Origin: Streptomyces griseoluteus
GTDB lineage: Bacteria; Actinomycetota; Actinomycetes; Streptomycetales; Streptomycetaceae
Assembly (NCBI RefSeq): GCF_004784465.1
Contig: NZ_SRRU01000003.1
Coordinates: 551,938-615,937, forward strand
Direction of reading: 5' to 3'
DNA: 64,000 nucleotides
A program made the position numbers and the translations under genes. This document shows, one piece after another, positions 26,117-34,517 of the stretch; positions within the stretch are counted from its first letter, which is position 1, and each line of letters opens with the position of its first letter. The notes beneath the pieces are model-generated. The model was not told the DNA's origin. It worked only from the letters and a program-made list of their open reading frames with translations, and made no database searches.

Positions 26117-26681
26117 GGTGCCACCACTCGGCCAGGCGGGCGGTGATGGTGGCGGTGCCCTCCAGCGCCTCGGTCAGCGAGCAGAGGCCGAAGAAGGCGC
26201 GCACCAGGGCGCGGGCGGTGGGGGCGGGCCGGATGTGCGGGGCCAGGTGGCCGGTGGCCCGCGCCTGGGCCAGCAGGCGGGTGGTGGCGGCGGTCCAGAG
26301 GGCGAAGGGGTCGGGGAGCGTGGCGTTGATGACCTCGCGCTCGGCCCACAGCCTGGCGCCCCCACGGGTCACGGGGTCCTCGGCGAGAGCCTTGGCGATG
26401 TCGTAGCTCAGCGCGACGAGCCGGTCCATCGGCGGGACCGTGTCGTTCGTGTAGCGGGCGGTGAGTTCGGGCCAGGTGGCGAAACGATCCCGGACGACGG
26501 CGAGGGCGATGCCCTCCTTGCTCGCGTAGTGGAAGTACACGGCGCCGCTCGTCCGTCCCGACCTGCTGCTTATGTCGTTGACGCTGGTGCCCGCGTACCC
26601 GCGTTCGGCGAAGAGGGAGGCAGCCGCCTCCAGGAGTGATCGGCGCGTTGCCCTGGCGCGTTCCTGCAACGTCCCGTCCAC
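26079..26681 (-). CDS. TetR regulator resembling gamma-butyrolactone receptors (ArpA/ScbR-like)
   Basis: 200 residues. The DNA-binding region ERARATRRSLLEAAASLFAE, then GYAGTSVNDIS and GAVYFHYASKEGIA, matches the ArpA/ScbR/CprB family closely in style. So do the ligand-domain blocks GARLWAEREVINA, DPFALW (with the conserved tryptophan) and VRAFFGLCSL. Such receptors release DNA on binding a butyrolactone and control antibiotics and development; ligand-less paralogues also exist. No butyrolactone synthase (AfsA) gene is visible. I could not identify an ARE-type operator in the 400 bases upstream. The GTG follows GCGAGG. Confidence 0.82.
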   Translation of the reverse strand: MDGTLQERARATRRSLLEAAASLFAERGYAGTSVNDISSRSGRTSGAVYFHYASKEGIALAVVRDRFATWPELTARYTNDTVPPMDRLVALSYDIAKALAEDPVTRGGARLWAEREVINATLPDPFALWTAATTRLLAQARATGHLAPHIRPAPTARALVRAFFGLCSLTEALEGTATITARLAEWWHLTLPSLQAAPDR

Positions 26682-27093
26682 CCTCGCTCAACGTTCCCGA
26701 CTCCGGAGAATGTAATGCGCCCGCGTGCGCCGGGAGCAACTGCAACCACACTCGCGCGGTAATTGCGCATTTCTTTCGAGGATGAACGCGGGCGAGTGGT
26801 AAAGGGTGCGCAACCCCTCCGTTTCAGTGCTTCGCCGGCGGAGCGGCGGCCCTCGTGCATCGGGGCCGGCCCCGTGGTGAACATGCCTCAACTGTGCTTT
26901 CGCACAACGCCGTTGGCGTCCTCGGTGACCACTCCCGCCGCCGGGCACCAAGAGGGCACATACACCCCGAAACCCGTCGCCGTCGATAACTCCTTGTAGT
27001 TATTTCCTCACTCTTAGCGCGCAAATAACGTAGCGGCCACGATGTTTCCGTTTCCCGAGCTATGCCGGGAATGCCCGTTCCAGGGAGGTCATT
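26682..27093. other. 412-base divergent intergenic region with an A/T-only inverted repeat
   Basis: It separates the TetR gene from a rightward HAD gene. GTTATTT (26999-27005) and AAATAAC (27023-27029) form an inverted repeat made mostly of A/T in a very GC-rich genome, 65 bases from the HAD start. TACATT about 30 bases before the TetR GTG could be its -10 box. On the minus strand a frame of about 35 codons with a nearby AAGGAG ends in GVVTEDANGVVRKHS, but it has no start codon at proper spacing. Confidence 0.5.
26999..27029. repeat. A/T-rich inverted repeat, 7-base arms with 17-base spacer
   Basis: The arms are GTTATTT and AAATAAC. The position, just upstream of a gene start and between divergent genes, fits an operator better than a terminator. 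Spacer length gives arm centres 24 bases apart, a little over two helical turns. Confidence 0.5.
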
Positions 27094-27810
27094 GTGTCCA
27101 CCACGGGTCATCAACTGCTGGGCTGGTCCCCCAAGGCCGTCGTCTTCGACTGCGACGGCACGCTGATGGACAGCGAACGCCACTGGCAGGAGGCCCGCGG
27201 CCGGGCCTTCCGGGGCTTCGGCCTCCAGCCCCCGCCGGGCTTCGCCGACCAGGCCAAGGGAGTGCACTACGCCGACTGCGGGCGGCTGATGGCCGAAGCG
27301 GTGCGCAAGCCCGAGCTGACCACCGACCTGACGGCCGCCCTCCTCCACCACTTCCTCGACCTCGTCGCGGACGACCCGGTGACGATGCCGGGCGCCGTCG
27401 ACCTCGTGCGCCTGCTCTCCGGCAGACTCCCCCTCGCCGTGGCGAGCAACTGCCCCGCGGAGGTGGTGGAGGCGAGCCTCGAACGGGCGGGTCTGCGCGC
27501 CCACTTCGCACACATCGTCGTCCCCTCCCCGGCCTCGGCCGGCGACACCGGCACGGTCCGCCCCAAGCCGTGGCCGGACGTGTACGAGACGGCGGCCCGG
27601 CTGTGCGGGGTGGACGCGGAGGAGGCCCTCGCCGTCGAGGACTCCCTGACCGGCGTGGAGTCGGCCCGCCGTGCCCGGCTGCGCGTCGTGGGCGTCGGCC
27701 CCCGGCCGGACGGGGACGACGCGCACCGTGCCGACCTGTGGGTACCCACCCTGCACACGGCGGAGTTGCTGACCTGGGTGCACACCTGGGCGCCGCTCGC
27801 CGGGAGTTGA
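27094..27810 (+). CDS. HAD-IA family phosphatase (beta-phosphoglucomutase-like)
   Basis: 238 residues. The nucleophile motif FDCDGTLMDSE has D19 and D21. ASNCPAE is motif II, VRPKPWPDVY bears the motif III lysine, and AVEDSLTGVESA is motif IV. The cap lies between motifs I and II, as in the phosphoglycolate/beta-phosphoglucomutase group. The family acts on sugar phosphates in the cytoplasm. AGGGAGG is a strong ribosome site for the GTG. Confidence 0.9.
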   Translation: MSTTGHQLLGWSPKAVVFDCDGTLMDSERHWQEARGRAFRGFGLQPPPGFADQAKGVHYADCGRLMAEAVRKPELTTDLTAALLHHFLDLVADDPVTMPGAVDLVRLLSGRLPLAVASNCPAEVVEASLERAGLRAHFAHIVVPSPASAGDTGTVRPKPWPDVYETAARLCGVDAEEALAVEDSLTGVESARRARLRVVGVGPRPDGDDAHRADLWVPTLHTAELLTWVHTWAPLAGS

Positions 27811-27941
27811 TCCGGGGGCCGCCTCTTACGCCGTCCTCATGCCCGGGCGGCGAGGATCGGGGCCGTCGGTGAACGTCAGGTGCCACGGGGCCGTACCCCT
27901 GGACGGATCAAGAACGTTCACCCAGGCGGAAGGAAACGCCC

Positions 27942-28373
27942 ATGACCAGCGCAACGCCCCGACCCACTGCCGGACCGGACCGGCGTACCGTGATCGCCGC
28001 GGCGGGAGCGGCCGGCCTCACCGTGGCGCTGGCGGCGTGCGGTTCGGGAGACGGCGACTCGGACGCGGCCGGCTCCGGCTCCGCCGGGGACGCCCTCGCC
28101 AAGACGGCCGACATCCCCGAGGGCGGCGGCAAGATCTTCAAGGACCAGGGGGTGGTGGTCACCCAGCCCAGCGCCGGTACGTACAAGGCGTTCTCCGCCA
28201 AGTGCACGCACCAGGGGTGTGCGGTGGGCAGTGTCGCGGACGGGGTGATCGTCTGCCCGTGCCACAACAGCCACTTCTCGGTGGCCGACGGCAGCGTGAA
28301 AAAGGGGCCGGCCACGGCTCCGCTGCCCGAGCAGAAGATCAGCGTGTCCGGCGACGAGATCAAGCTGGCCTGA
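27942..28373 (+). CDS. Rieske [2Fe-2S] lipoprotein with Tat signal
   Basis: 143 residues. Twin arginines (R14, R15) precede a hydrophobic stretch that ends at a lipobox LAAC (C33), so it is probably exported folded by Tat and then lipidated. The Rieske motifs are CTHQGC (C88, H90, C93) and CPCHNSHF (C105, C107, H108); the extra cysteines form the usual disulphide. It should carry electrons at the outer membrane face, but no partner oxidase or reductase is encoded beside it. A PNPOx-fold flavoprotein gene starts 17 bases later in the same direction. Confidence 0.92.
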   Translation: MTSATPRPTAGPDRRTVIAAAGAAGLTVALAACGSGDGDSDAAGSGSAGDALAKTADIPEGGGKIFKDQGVVVTQPSAGTYKAFSAKCTHQGCAVGSVADGVIVCPCHNSHFSVADGSVKKGPATAPLPEQKISVSGDEIKLA

Positions 28374-28390
28374 CCGGGAAGGGGGGCCGC

Positions 28391-28861
28391 ATGACCGTCA
28401 CGCAGCAGCGCCGGGGCCGGAAGATCATGATGACGCCCGGCGAGCTGGACGGGTTCCTGACCAGTCAGCGCACCTGCCGGGTGGCGACCGTCTCGGCGGA
28501 CGGCACCCCGCACGTGAGCGCGCTGTGGTTCGTCTGGGACGGCACCTCGCTGTGGCTCTACTCCGTGGTGCGAAGCAGACGCTGGACCCAGCTCCGGAAC
28601 GACGCGCGGGTGGCGGTGGTCGTCGACTCCGGTGAGGAGTACGACCAGTTGCGGGGGGCCGAGCTGTCCGGGCGGGTGGAGTTCGTGGGCGAGGTGCCCC
28701 GCACGGGGGAGCTGTGCGCCGAACTCGACACGGTGGAGACGCTGTTCGCACGGAAGAACTTCGGCATGGACGAGATGCCGCACGACGGGCGGCACGCCTG
28801 GGCCCGGCTGACCCCGGAGAAGGTCGTGTCCTGGGACTTCCGCAAGCTCAGCGGGCGTTGA
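28391..28861 (+). CDS. Pyridoxamine 5'-phosphate oxidase-fold (flavin/F420-binding) protein
   Basis: 156 residues with one split beta-barrel domain: CRVATVSADGTPHVSALWFVWDG (two blocks near 28-50), LWLYSVVRSRRWTQLRND and VAVVVDSGEEY. Members bind FMN, F420, heme or PLP; actinobacterial ones often use F420. It lies 17 bases after the Rieske gene and may be co-transcribed, but functional linkage is a guess. It ends four bases from the convergent LysR gene. Confidence 0.85.
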   Translation: MTVTQQRRGRKIMMTPGELDGFLTSQRTCRVATVSADGTPHVSALWFVWDGTSLWLYSVVRSRRWTQLRNDARVAVVVDSGEEYDQLRGAELSGRVEFVGEVPRTGELCAELDTVETLFARKNFGMDEMPHDGRHAWARLTPEKVVSWDFRKLSGR

Positions 28862-28865
28862 GGGT

Positions 28866-29768
28866 TCAGCCGAGCCGCGCGGCCGCCGTGCGCAGGGCGT
28901 CGACGGCGGCCCGGATCGAGGGCCGCCGGTCGGCGTCCGCGCGCCACAGCACGTAGACGTGCCGCCGCACCCGCTGCTTGAGCGGGACCAGGACGACGCC
29001 GGGCGGTACGGGGTCGCGGCCCAGCAGGGGCGCGATGCACACCCCGAGCCCGGCGGCGACCAGCGCGAGTTGGGTGTGGGTCTCGCCCGCGCGATGGCCG
29101 ACGATGGGTTCGACGCCCTTGGAGCGCAGGGTGAACAGCAGCCACTCGTGGCAGAACTCGCCCTCGCCCCAGGTGATCCACTCGTCCCCGGCGAACTCCG
29201 CGAGGTCGACCTCGTCCCGGCCGGCCAGCGGGTGCCCGGCGGGCAGGGCGACCTCGGCGGGGTCGTCCAGCAGGGGTTCCTTGACCAGCCCGTCGGGCAC
29301 CGGCATCGGCTTGTTGTACCAGTCGAGGACGACCGCGAGGTCCAGGTCGCCGCGCGCGACCCCGGCGACGCCGAGTTCGGGCTCCAGCTCGCAGGAGCGG
29401 AGCCGCAGGGCGGGGTGCTGGGCGCGCAGTGCGGCGAGCGCGGCGGGGAAGAGGCCGCGGGCCGCGGTGGGGAACGCGGACATCCTGAGTTCCCCGGCGA
29501 CCTGGCCGCGGTGTGCCTCCAGGTCGGACTGGGCCAGCTCGACCTGGGAGAGGATGCGGGCCGCGTGCTCGGACAGCAGGCGTCCGGCGTCGGTGAGGCG
29601 CACTCCGCGCCCGTTCTTGGCGAGCAGCCGCTGTCCGGCCTCGCGCTCCAGCTTGCCGAGCTGCTGGGACACCGCTGACGTGGTCACGTGCAGCGCCTCA
29701 GCGGCGGCGCTGACGGAGCCGTGCCGGGCGAAGGCGTGCAGGGTACGCAGGCGCTCCAGGTTCAACAT
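28866..29768 (-). CDS. LysR-family regulator divergent from an EamA exporter
   Basis: 300 residues. The winged HTH at the N-terminus (LRTLHAFARHGSVSAAAEAL, HVTTSAVSQQLGKLE) is followed by a substrate-binding type effector domain from about residue 90. LysR proteins usually control the divergent gene, here the EamA transporter starting 75 bases away, in response to the exported compound or its precursor. The 74-base gap (29769-29842) must hold both promoters. An ATG slightly further upstream is possible. Confidence 0.92.
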   Translation of the reverse strand: MLNLERLRTLHAFARHGSVSAAAEALHVTTSAVSQQLGKLEREAGQRLLAKNGRGVRLTDAGRLLSEHAARILSQVELAQSDLEAHRGQVAGELRMSAFPTAARGLFPAALAALRAQHPALRLRSCELEPELGVAGVARGDLDLAVVLDWYNKPMPVPDGLVKEPLLDDPAEVALPAGHPLAGRDEVDLAEFAGDEWITWGEGEFCHEWLLFTLRSKGVEPIVGHRAGETHTQLALVAAGLGVCIAPLLGRDPVPPGVVLVPLKQRVRRHVYVLWRADADRRPSIRAAVDALRTAAARLG

Positions 29769-29842
29769 GTAAGCGATCCTAAACGGCATCGCGCTCACAT
29801 TCTCGATTGTGCTACGAAGTTGCGTACCGCATCTTTGACGGC

Positions 29843-30799
29843 ATGAGTACGGTCATCCCTTCCCGGCCCCAGTCCCCCGCCGCCCAGTCCCCCACAGCCC
29901 CGGCCCCCACCGCTCGGCCGCCCCGCCTGCTCGACTGGCGGCTGCGCTTCGGCCTGCTGTCCCTGATCTGGGGCTTCAGCTTCCTCCTGATCAAGGTGGG
30001 CACGGGTGCGTACGCCCCCTTCCAGGTCACCCTGGGCCGCCTGCTGTTCGGCACGCTGGTGCTCGTGGCCGCCATGGCCGTGAAGCGGGAGCGGCTGCCG
30101 CGCGGGGGCCGCACCTGGGCGCACCTGACCGTGGCCGCGTTCTTCCTGAACGCTCTGCCCTTCTCGCTCTTCGCGTTCGCCGAGCTGACGATCCCCTCCA
30201 CGCTGGCCGGCATCTGCAACGCCACCTCCCCGCTGTGGGGCATGGCCTTCTCCCTGGTCGCCCTCTCCGAGGACCGCCCCACCCGCGTCCGCGTCGCCGG
30301 ACTGGGCCTCGGCTTCCTCGGCGTCCTGACCGTCCTCGGCGCCTGGCAGGGCTTCCACGGCCTGGACGCACGGGGCACCGCCCTGGCCCTCCTGGCCTCT
30401 CTGAGCTACCCCGTCGGCTGGATCTACGTCCGCCGCACCCTGGCCGGCACCACCGACTCCCACCTCTCGATGACCGGCGCGCAACTCCTCCTCGCCACGG
30501 CACAACTCGCCCTGGTCACGCCCCTGTTCACCACCCTCCCGGCCCACTTCCCGGTACTCCCGTTCCTCGCCGTGGCCGCCCTGGGCGCCCTCGGCACAGG
30601 CCTCGCCATGCTCGTCCAGTACGGCCTCGTCGCCGAGGTCGGCCCCACCACGGCCCAGATGGTCACCTACTTCGTCCCGGTCATCGCCACGGTCGCCGGA
30701 GTGACGATCCTCGGCGAGTCCCTCCACTGGACGACACCGGTGGGCGCGGCGATCGTGATCGCGGGGGCGGCGCTGACACAGGTCAGGCGCAAGGGCTGA
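29843..30799 (+). CDS. EamA-family (DMT superfamily) exporter
   Basis: 318 residues. After a proline-rich N-terminus of about 28 residues come ten hydrophobic helices, i.e. two EamA repeats: LRFGLLSLIWGFSFLLIKVG at the first and ALALLASLSYPVGWIYVRR at the second. The family exports amino acids, metabolites or drugs. The divergent LysR gene is its probable regulator. A second, dissimilar EamA gene lies at 32900. Confidence 0.9.
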   Translation: MSTVIPSRPQSPAAQSPTAPAPTARPPRLLDWRLRFGLLSLIWGFSFLLIKVGTGAYAPFQVTLGRLLFGTLVLVAAMAVKRERLPRGGRTWAHLTVAAFFLNALPFSLFAFAELTIPSTLAGICNATSPLWGMAFSLVALSEDRPTRVRVAGLGLGFLGVLTVLGAWQGFHGLDARGTALALLASLSYPVGWIYVRRTLAGTTDSHLSMTGAQLLLATAQLALVTPLFTTLPAHFPVLPFLAVAALGALGTGLAMLVQYGLVAEVGPTTAQMVTYFVPVIATVAGVTILGESLHWTTPVGAAIVIAGAALTQVRRKG

Positions 30800-30822
30800 C
30801 CGCCCCGCCCGCACGACCGCCC

Positions 30823-32151
30823 CTACCCGTACGACCGCGCCGGGGACGGCCGTACCGCCGCCGCCACCGCTTCCGCCAGCGGGACGATGTCCGCCTCGGC
30901 CAGCGGGGACACCGTGATGCGGATCGCGGGCGGGGAGTTCAGGCGGAAGCGGGCGCCGGGGGCTACGGCCCAGCCGGACTGGAGGAGGCGGGCGACGGCG
31001 CCGGTCTCGTCGGGGACCGGCACCCAGACGTTCATGCCGCTGCGGCCGTGGGCCGTGACGCCGCGCTCCGCGAGGGCGTCGAGCAGGCGCCCGCGGCGCG
31101 TGCTGTAGGACGCGGCCACCTCCGGCCCCGCCGCGCCGTCGGCCCAGAGGCGGACGACGGCCCGTTGGAGGAGGTGGCTCACCCAGCCGGGACCGAGCCG
31201 CTGACGTCCGCGTACCAGGTCGACGGTGCGGGTGTCCCCGGCGAGGACGGCGAGCCGCAGGTCGGGGCCGTAGGTCTTGGAGACGGAGCGGACGAAGGCC
31301 CAGTGCGGGGTGGCGCCCGCCAGGGGGTGCGCCGGGAGGTCGACGAAGCCGTGCCCGTGGTCGTCCTCGATCAGCACGGTACCGGGGTGCTCGCGCAGCA
31401 CCGCACGGAGTTCGCGGGCGCGGGCCGCACTCACCGAAGCGCCGGTGGGGTTCTGGGCACGGGTGGTGACGAGCAGCGCGCGGGCGCCGGCGCGCAGGGC
31501 GGCGTCCAGCTCGGCGGGGAGCGGGCCCTCGTCGTCCACCCCGACGGGTACGGCCCGCAGCCCGAGCGCCGGGATCAGGTCCAGCACGCTCCCCCAGCCG
31601 GGGTCCTCCACGGCGACCGCGTCGCCGGGCCGCAGATGCGCGGCGAGGACACGCTCGATGGCGTCGAGCGAGCCGGAGGTGAGGGTGAGCGGCCCGGCCG
31701 GAACCCCGTCCGCGTCCAGCGCCGAGCGGGCGGCGCGCACCAGGTCCGGGTCGGCCGGGTCGTCTCCGTACAGCGCCGGGGCGCGGTCCGCGCGGGCGGC
31801 GGCCTCCGCGAACGCCGGGCCCAGGGCGGGCAGCAGCGCCGGGTCGGGGTTGCCGGTGGACAGGTCGCGCGCGCCTTCCGGCACGTCCACACGCAGCTCT
31901 TCGCGGCCCGTGGTGGCGGGCTTGGGGCGGACACGGCTGCCCCGGCGGCCGGCGGTCTCGATCACCCCGCGCTCGCGCAGGGTGCGGTAGGCGGCCGCGA
32001 CCGTATTGGGATTGACGTCGAGCCGGGCCGCCAACTCCCGCATGGGGGGCAGCGGTTGACCCGGTAGCAGCTCCCCGGAGCCGACCGCGTGTTCGACGCT
32101 GGCCGCGATCTCCGCTGCGCCGCGCCCCTGAATCGGATACTCTCCTAGCAC
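30823..32151 (-). CDS. MocR/PdxR-type regulator (GntR HTH fused to aminotransferase domain)
   Basis: 442 residues. A winged HTH (residues 1-75: MRELAARLDVNPNTVAAAYRTL) is joined to a fold-type I aminotransferase domain. The PLP-binding lysine is K292 in VRSVSKTYGPD, and AQNPTGASVS is the conserved PLP loop. Such proteins sense PLP and control vitamin B6 or amino-acid genes; the divergent PNPOx-fold gene is the likely target. The GTG lies inside one of two direct repeats and a CATAAT box seven bases upstream makes the transcript leaderless, so binding should block its own promoter. Confidence 0.93.
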   Translation of the reverse strand: MLGEYPIQGRGAAEIAASVEHAVGSGELLPGQPLPPMRELAARLDVNPNTVAAAYRTLRERGVIETAGRRGSRVRPKPATTGREELRVDVPEGARDLSTGNPDPALLPALGPAFAEAAARADRAPALYGDDPADPDLVRAARSALDADGVPAGPLTLTSGSLDAIERVLAAHLRPGDAVAVEDPGWGSVLDLIPALGLRAVPVGVDDEGPLPAELDAALRAGARALLVTTRAQNPTGASVSAARARELRAVLREHPGTVLIEDDHGHGFVDLPAHPLAGATPHWAFVRSVSKTYGPDLRLAVLAGDTRTVDLVRGRQRLGPGWVSHLLQRAVVRLWADGAAGPEVAASYSTRRGRLLDALAERGVTAHGRSGMNVWVPVPDETGAVARLLQSGWAVAPGARFRLNSPPAIRITVSPLAEADIVPLAEAVAAAVRPSPARSYG

Positions 32152-32176
32152 AAACGCAATTATGCACTAGTACAAT
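32145..32176. promoter_or_regulatory. MocR operator: two direct repeats overlapping divergent promoters
   Basis: CTAGCACAA (32145-32153) and CTAGTACAA (32167-32175) are direct repeats 22 bases apart, two helical turns, the layout known for PdxR/MocR sites. Leftward promoter: TGGACT, 17 bases, CATAAT, then seven bases to GTG. Rightward: TACAAT at 32171-32176. Both promoters overlap the repeats. Confidence 0.7.
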
Positions 32177-32199
32177 CCAGCAGTCCAGGGAGGGCCGCC

Positions 32200-32886
32200 A
32201 TGCAGGGCACCGGACAGGCAGCACCGCAGGCCGAGTACGCACCGACCGACCGCACCGTGCCCACCAGGGCCCCGCAGCGTGCGTCGTACGACAGGGAGGC
32301 GGTGCACGCGATCCTCGACGAGGGCTACCTCTGCCACCTCGGCTTCGTCCGCGACGGCGCCCCCGTGGTGCTGCCCACGCTGTACGGCCGGGTCGGCGAG
32401 CGGCTGTACGTGCACGGGTCCACGGGTTCGCGTCCGCTGCGGATGACCGGCGCCGCAGATCCGGGACTCCCGGTGTGCCTGACGGTCACCCATGTCGACG
32501 GCCTGGTGCTGGCCCGCTCCGCCTTCCACCACTCGATCAACTACCGCTCGGTGGTGGTGCACGGCGTGGCGTACGAGGTCACCGACCCCGAGGAGCGCCG
32601 GATCGCGCTGGACGCCGTGGTGGACCAGGTGGTGCCGGGCCGCTCGGCCGACTCCCGCCCCGCCAACCGCAAGGAACTGGCCGCGACGGCGGTGATCCGG
32701 CTGGACCTGCAGGAGGTCTCGGCCAAGGTCCGCACCGGCGGCGTCAACGACGAGCCGGAGGATCTCACCCTGCCGCACTGGGCCGGAGTCGTCCCCGTAC
32801 AGAAGACCTACGCGACCCCGCTCGCCGACGCCGACCTGGCCCCCGGCACCGAACTGCCGGCCTACTTGGCGGAGTTGACGAAGTAG
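32200..32886 (+). CDS. Pyridoxamine 5'-phosphate oxidase-related (flavin-binding) protein
   Basis: 228 residues of the PF12900-like flavin-nucleotide-binding group. The barrel begins at LDEGYLCHLGFVRDGAPVVL (near residue 39) and includes LYVHGSTGSRPLR, VCLTVTHVDGLVLARSAFHHSINYRSVVVHG (read as short blocks) and QKTYATPL. It might handle B6 vitamers or use FMN. The divergent MocR/PdxR-type gene and shared operator make a PLP connection likely. AGGGAGG stands before the ATG. Confidence 0.88.
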   Translation: MQGTGQAAPQAEYAPTDRTVPTRAPQRASYDREAVHAILDEGYLCHLGFVRDGAPVVLPTLYGRVGERLYVHGSTGSRPLRMTGAADPGLPVCLTVTHVDGLVLARSAFHHSINYRSVVVHGVAYEVTDPEERRIALDAVVDQVVPGRSADSRPANRKELAATAVIRLDLQEVSAKVRTGGVNDEPEDLTLPHWAGVVPVQKTYATPLADADLAPGTELPAYLAELTK

Positions 32887-32899
32887 GCCCCGCGGGAGC

Positions 32900-33898
32900 C
32901 TAGGCCGCGGTCCCCCGCGCCGACAGCTCCCGTTCCGCGCCCCCCTCCGCGACCGGCTCGGGGACCCCCTGGGCCGGCGCCGAGGACTGGGCGATGAACG
33001 CCCCGAGGAGCACGACCGCGCCCCCGGCCACCTGCGGCAGCGAGAGGTGCTCGCCGAGCAGCACCCAGGCCAGCACGGTGGCGATGACCGCCTCCAGGCA
33101 CGCCACGACCCCGGCGACCTGCGGCGACAGCCGCCGTACGGACAGCACGCCGGTGACGTAGGCGGCGACCGTGGCGACGAGCACGATCCAGACGAGCAGC
33201 GCGAGCGCGGGCACCGGCGTGCCGTCGAGGTGCGCCGTGCCGGTGAGCACCGAGCGGTCCATGGTCCAGGGCCGCGCGACGAGGGTGAGCACGGCGGCGC
33301 CGACCAGCAGGCCGTACGCGATCACGCCGAGCGGGTCGGGTGCCCGCTCCCCCGCGTCACCGCCCTGGTCGGACAGCACGAAGTACCCGACCTGGCAGCA
33401 GGCGGCGCCGAGGGCCAGCAGCAGGCCGAGCGCGTCGAAGCGGAGCCCGGACCACACCTCCACCACACAGGCGAGTCCGCCGGCCGCGAGGACCACACCG
33501 AGCGCGGCCGCCCTGGTCACCGGCCGCCGCTGCACGAAGCGCACCCAGCCGAGCACCAGCGCAGGGGCCAGGTATTCGACGAGCAGCGCGACCCCGACCG
33601 GGATGCGGGAGAGCGCGGCGAAGTAGCACGCCTGCACTCCGGCGACCGCCAGCAGCCCGAACCCGGCGAGCAGCGCCGGGCGTCGGCGGAGCAGCCCGCG
33701 GTGCCGTACGGCGAGGGGCAGCATCACCAGGGCGGCACCGGTCACCCGGAGCCAGACGACGTGCAGCGGGTCCAGGCCCGCCTCGATCAGGGGCTTGGCC
33801 GCGACTCCCGACCCGCCGAAGGCCAGGGCCGAGACGAGCGCGAGGCCCAGCCCGGCGCCCCGGCCGCTGCCACTGTTTCCGGACGTACGCACGCGCAC
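32900..33898 (-). CDS. EamA-family (DMT superfamily) transporter
   Basis: 332 residues, ten predicted helices. Both repeats end in the typical ALVLGW and VIATVLAWVLLGEHLSLPQVAGG (two blocks near residue 275) segments. The ends are charged. Start is uncertain: two in-frame GTGs six bases apart have no ribosome site, and I took the first. The gene ends 14 bases from the convergent PNPOx-like gene. Substrate unknown. Confidence 0.87.
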   Translation of the reverse strand: MRVRTSGNSGSGRGAGLGLALVSALAFGGSGVAAKPLIEAGLDPLHVVWLRVTGAALVMLPLAVRHRGLLRRRPALLAGFGLLAVAGVQACYFAALSRIPVGVALLVEYLAPALVLGWVRFVQRRPVTRAAALGVVLAAGGLACVVEVWSGLRFDALGLLLALGAACCQVGYFVLSDQGGDAGERAPDPLGVIAYGLLVGAAVLTLVARPWTMDRSVLTGTAHLDGTPVPALALLVWIVLVATVAAYVTGVLSVRRLSPQVAGVVACLEAVIATVLAWVLLGEHLSLPQVAGGAVVLLGAFIAQSSAPAQGVPEPVAEGGAERELSARGTAA

Positions 33899-33965
33899 AT
33901 GATGACAGGCGATGACATGAGCGTCACCCCTGTTGACACCTGTCTCAGAAGATGGACGCGGGGGC

Positions 33966-34517
33966 TCACCCGCCCGTGGCGCGGGGTGCCTTTCTCGCCG
34001 CCAGGGCGCCCGCCGGGATTCCGGCGTGCTCCAGCACCTCGACGGCGCGGGAGCGCGGGTCGGCCACCAGGGCGGCGAGCAGATCGAGGCCGGCGGCGTG
34101 GAGTTCGCCCCGGCGGTCGGCGCGGCGCCGGGCGTCCCGCATGGCCTCGGCCGCGAGGGGCGACCAGCGCTCGGGACCCTCGAAGGTGCCGTCGTCCCGC
34201 ACCGGTCTCGGTACGGCACCCGGTGTGCCGCCGCCCTCCGCCACGCGCTGCCAGCCGAGCCCGTAGCCGATGCTGCGCTGCACCAGGTAGCCGAGCAGCC
34301 GGACCAGGTGGGGGCCCATGGCGGCTCGGGCCTCGGGGTCCGCGTCGAGGAGGGAGTGCAGCAGGTGGGCGGTGTCGATCTGCCGGTCGCCGTCCCGCAC
34401 GGCGCGGCGGCGGGCACCGGCCACGACCGCGGCGAGCGTTGCGTCGAGTCCGGTGTCGTCCGGTGCGCCGGCGCCGCCCTCGTCGGGGACGGTCCGACCG
34501 GCTGTACGGGGTTCCAC
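33966..34517 (-). CDS. Orphan Clp N-terminal (Clp R) domain protein
   Basis: 183 residues. Two halves of a Clp_N repeat are visible: DRQIDTAHLLHSLLDADPEA near residue 45 and RRGELHAAGLDLLAALVADP near residue 140, separated by an insert. There is no AAA+ ATPase module. Such stand-alone ClpR-like domains resemble the docking part of ClpA/ClpC and might act as adaptors or decoys for the Clp protease; this is inference. It lies 67 bases beyond the EamA start and is not obviously co-regulated. Confidence 0.8.
   Translation of the reverse strand: MEPRTAGRTVPDEGGAGAPDDTGLDATLAAVVAGARRRAVRDGDRQIDTAHLLHSLLDADPEARAAMGPHLVRLLGYLVQRSIGYGLGWQRVAEGGGTPGAVPRPVRDDGTFEGPERWSPLAAEAMRDARRRADRRGELHAAGLDLLAALVADPRSRAVEVLEHAGIPAGALAARKAPRATGG

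Noticed and set aside
29795..32242. Long minus-strand frame spanning the EamA and MocR genes
   Set aside because: It is out of frame with two well-supported genes and has low-complexity Arg/Gly/Pro composition.
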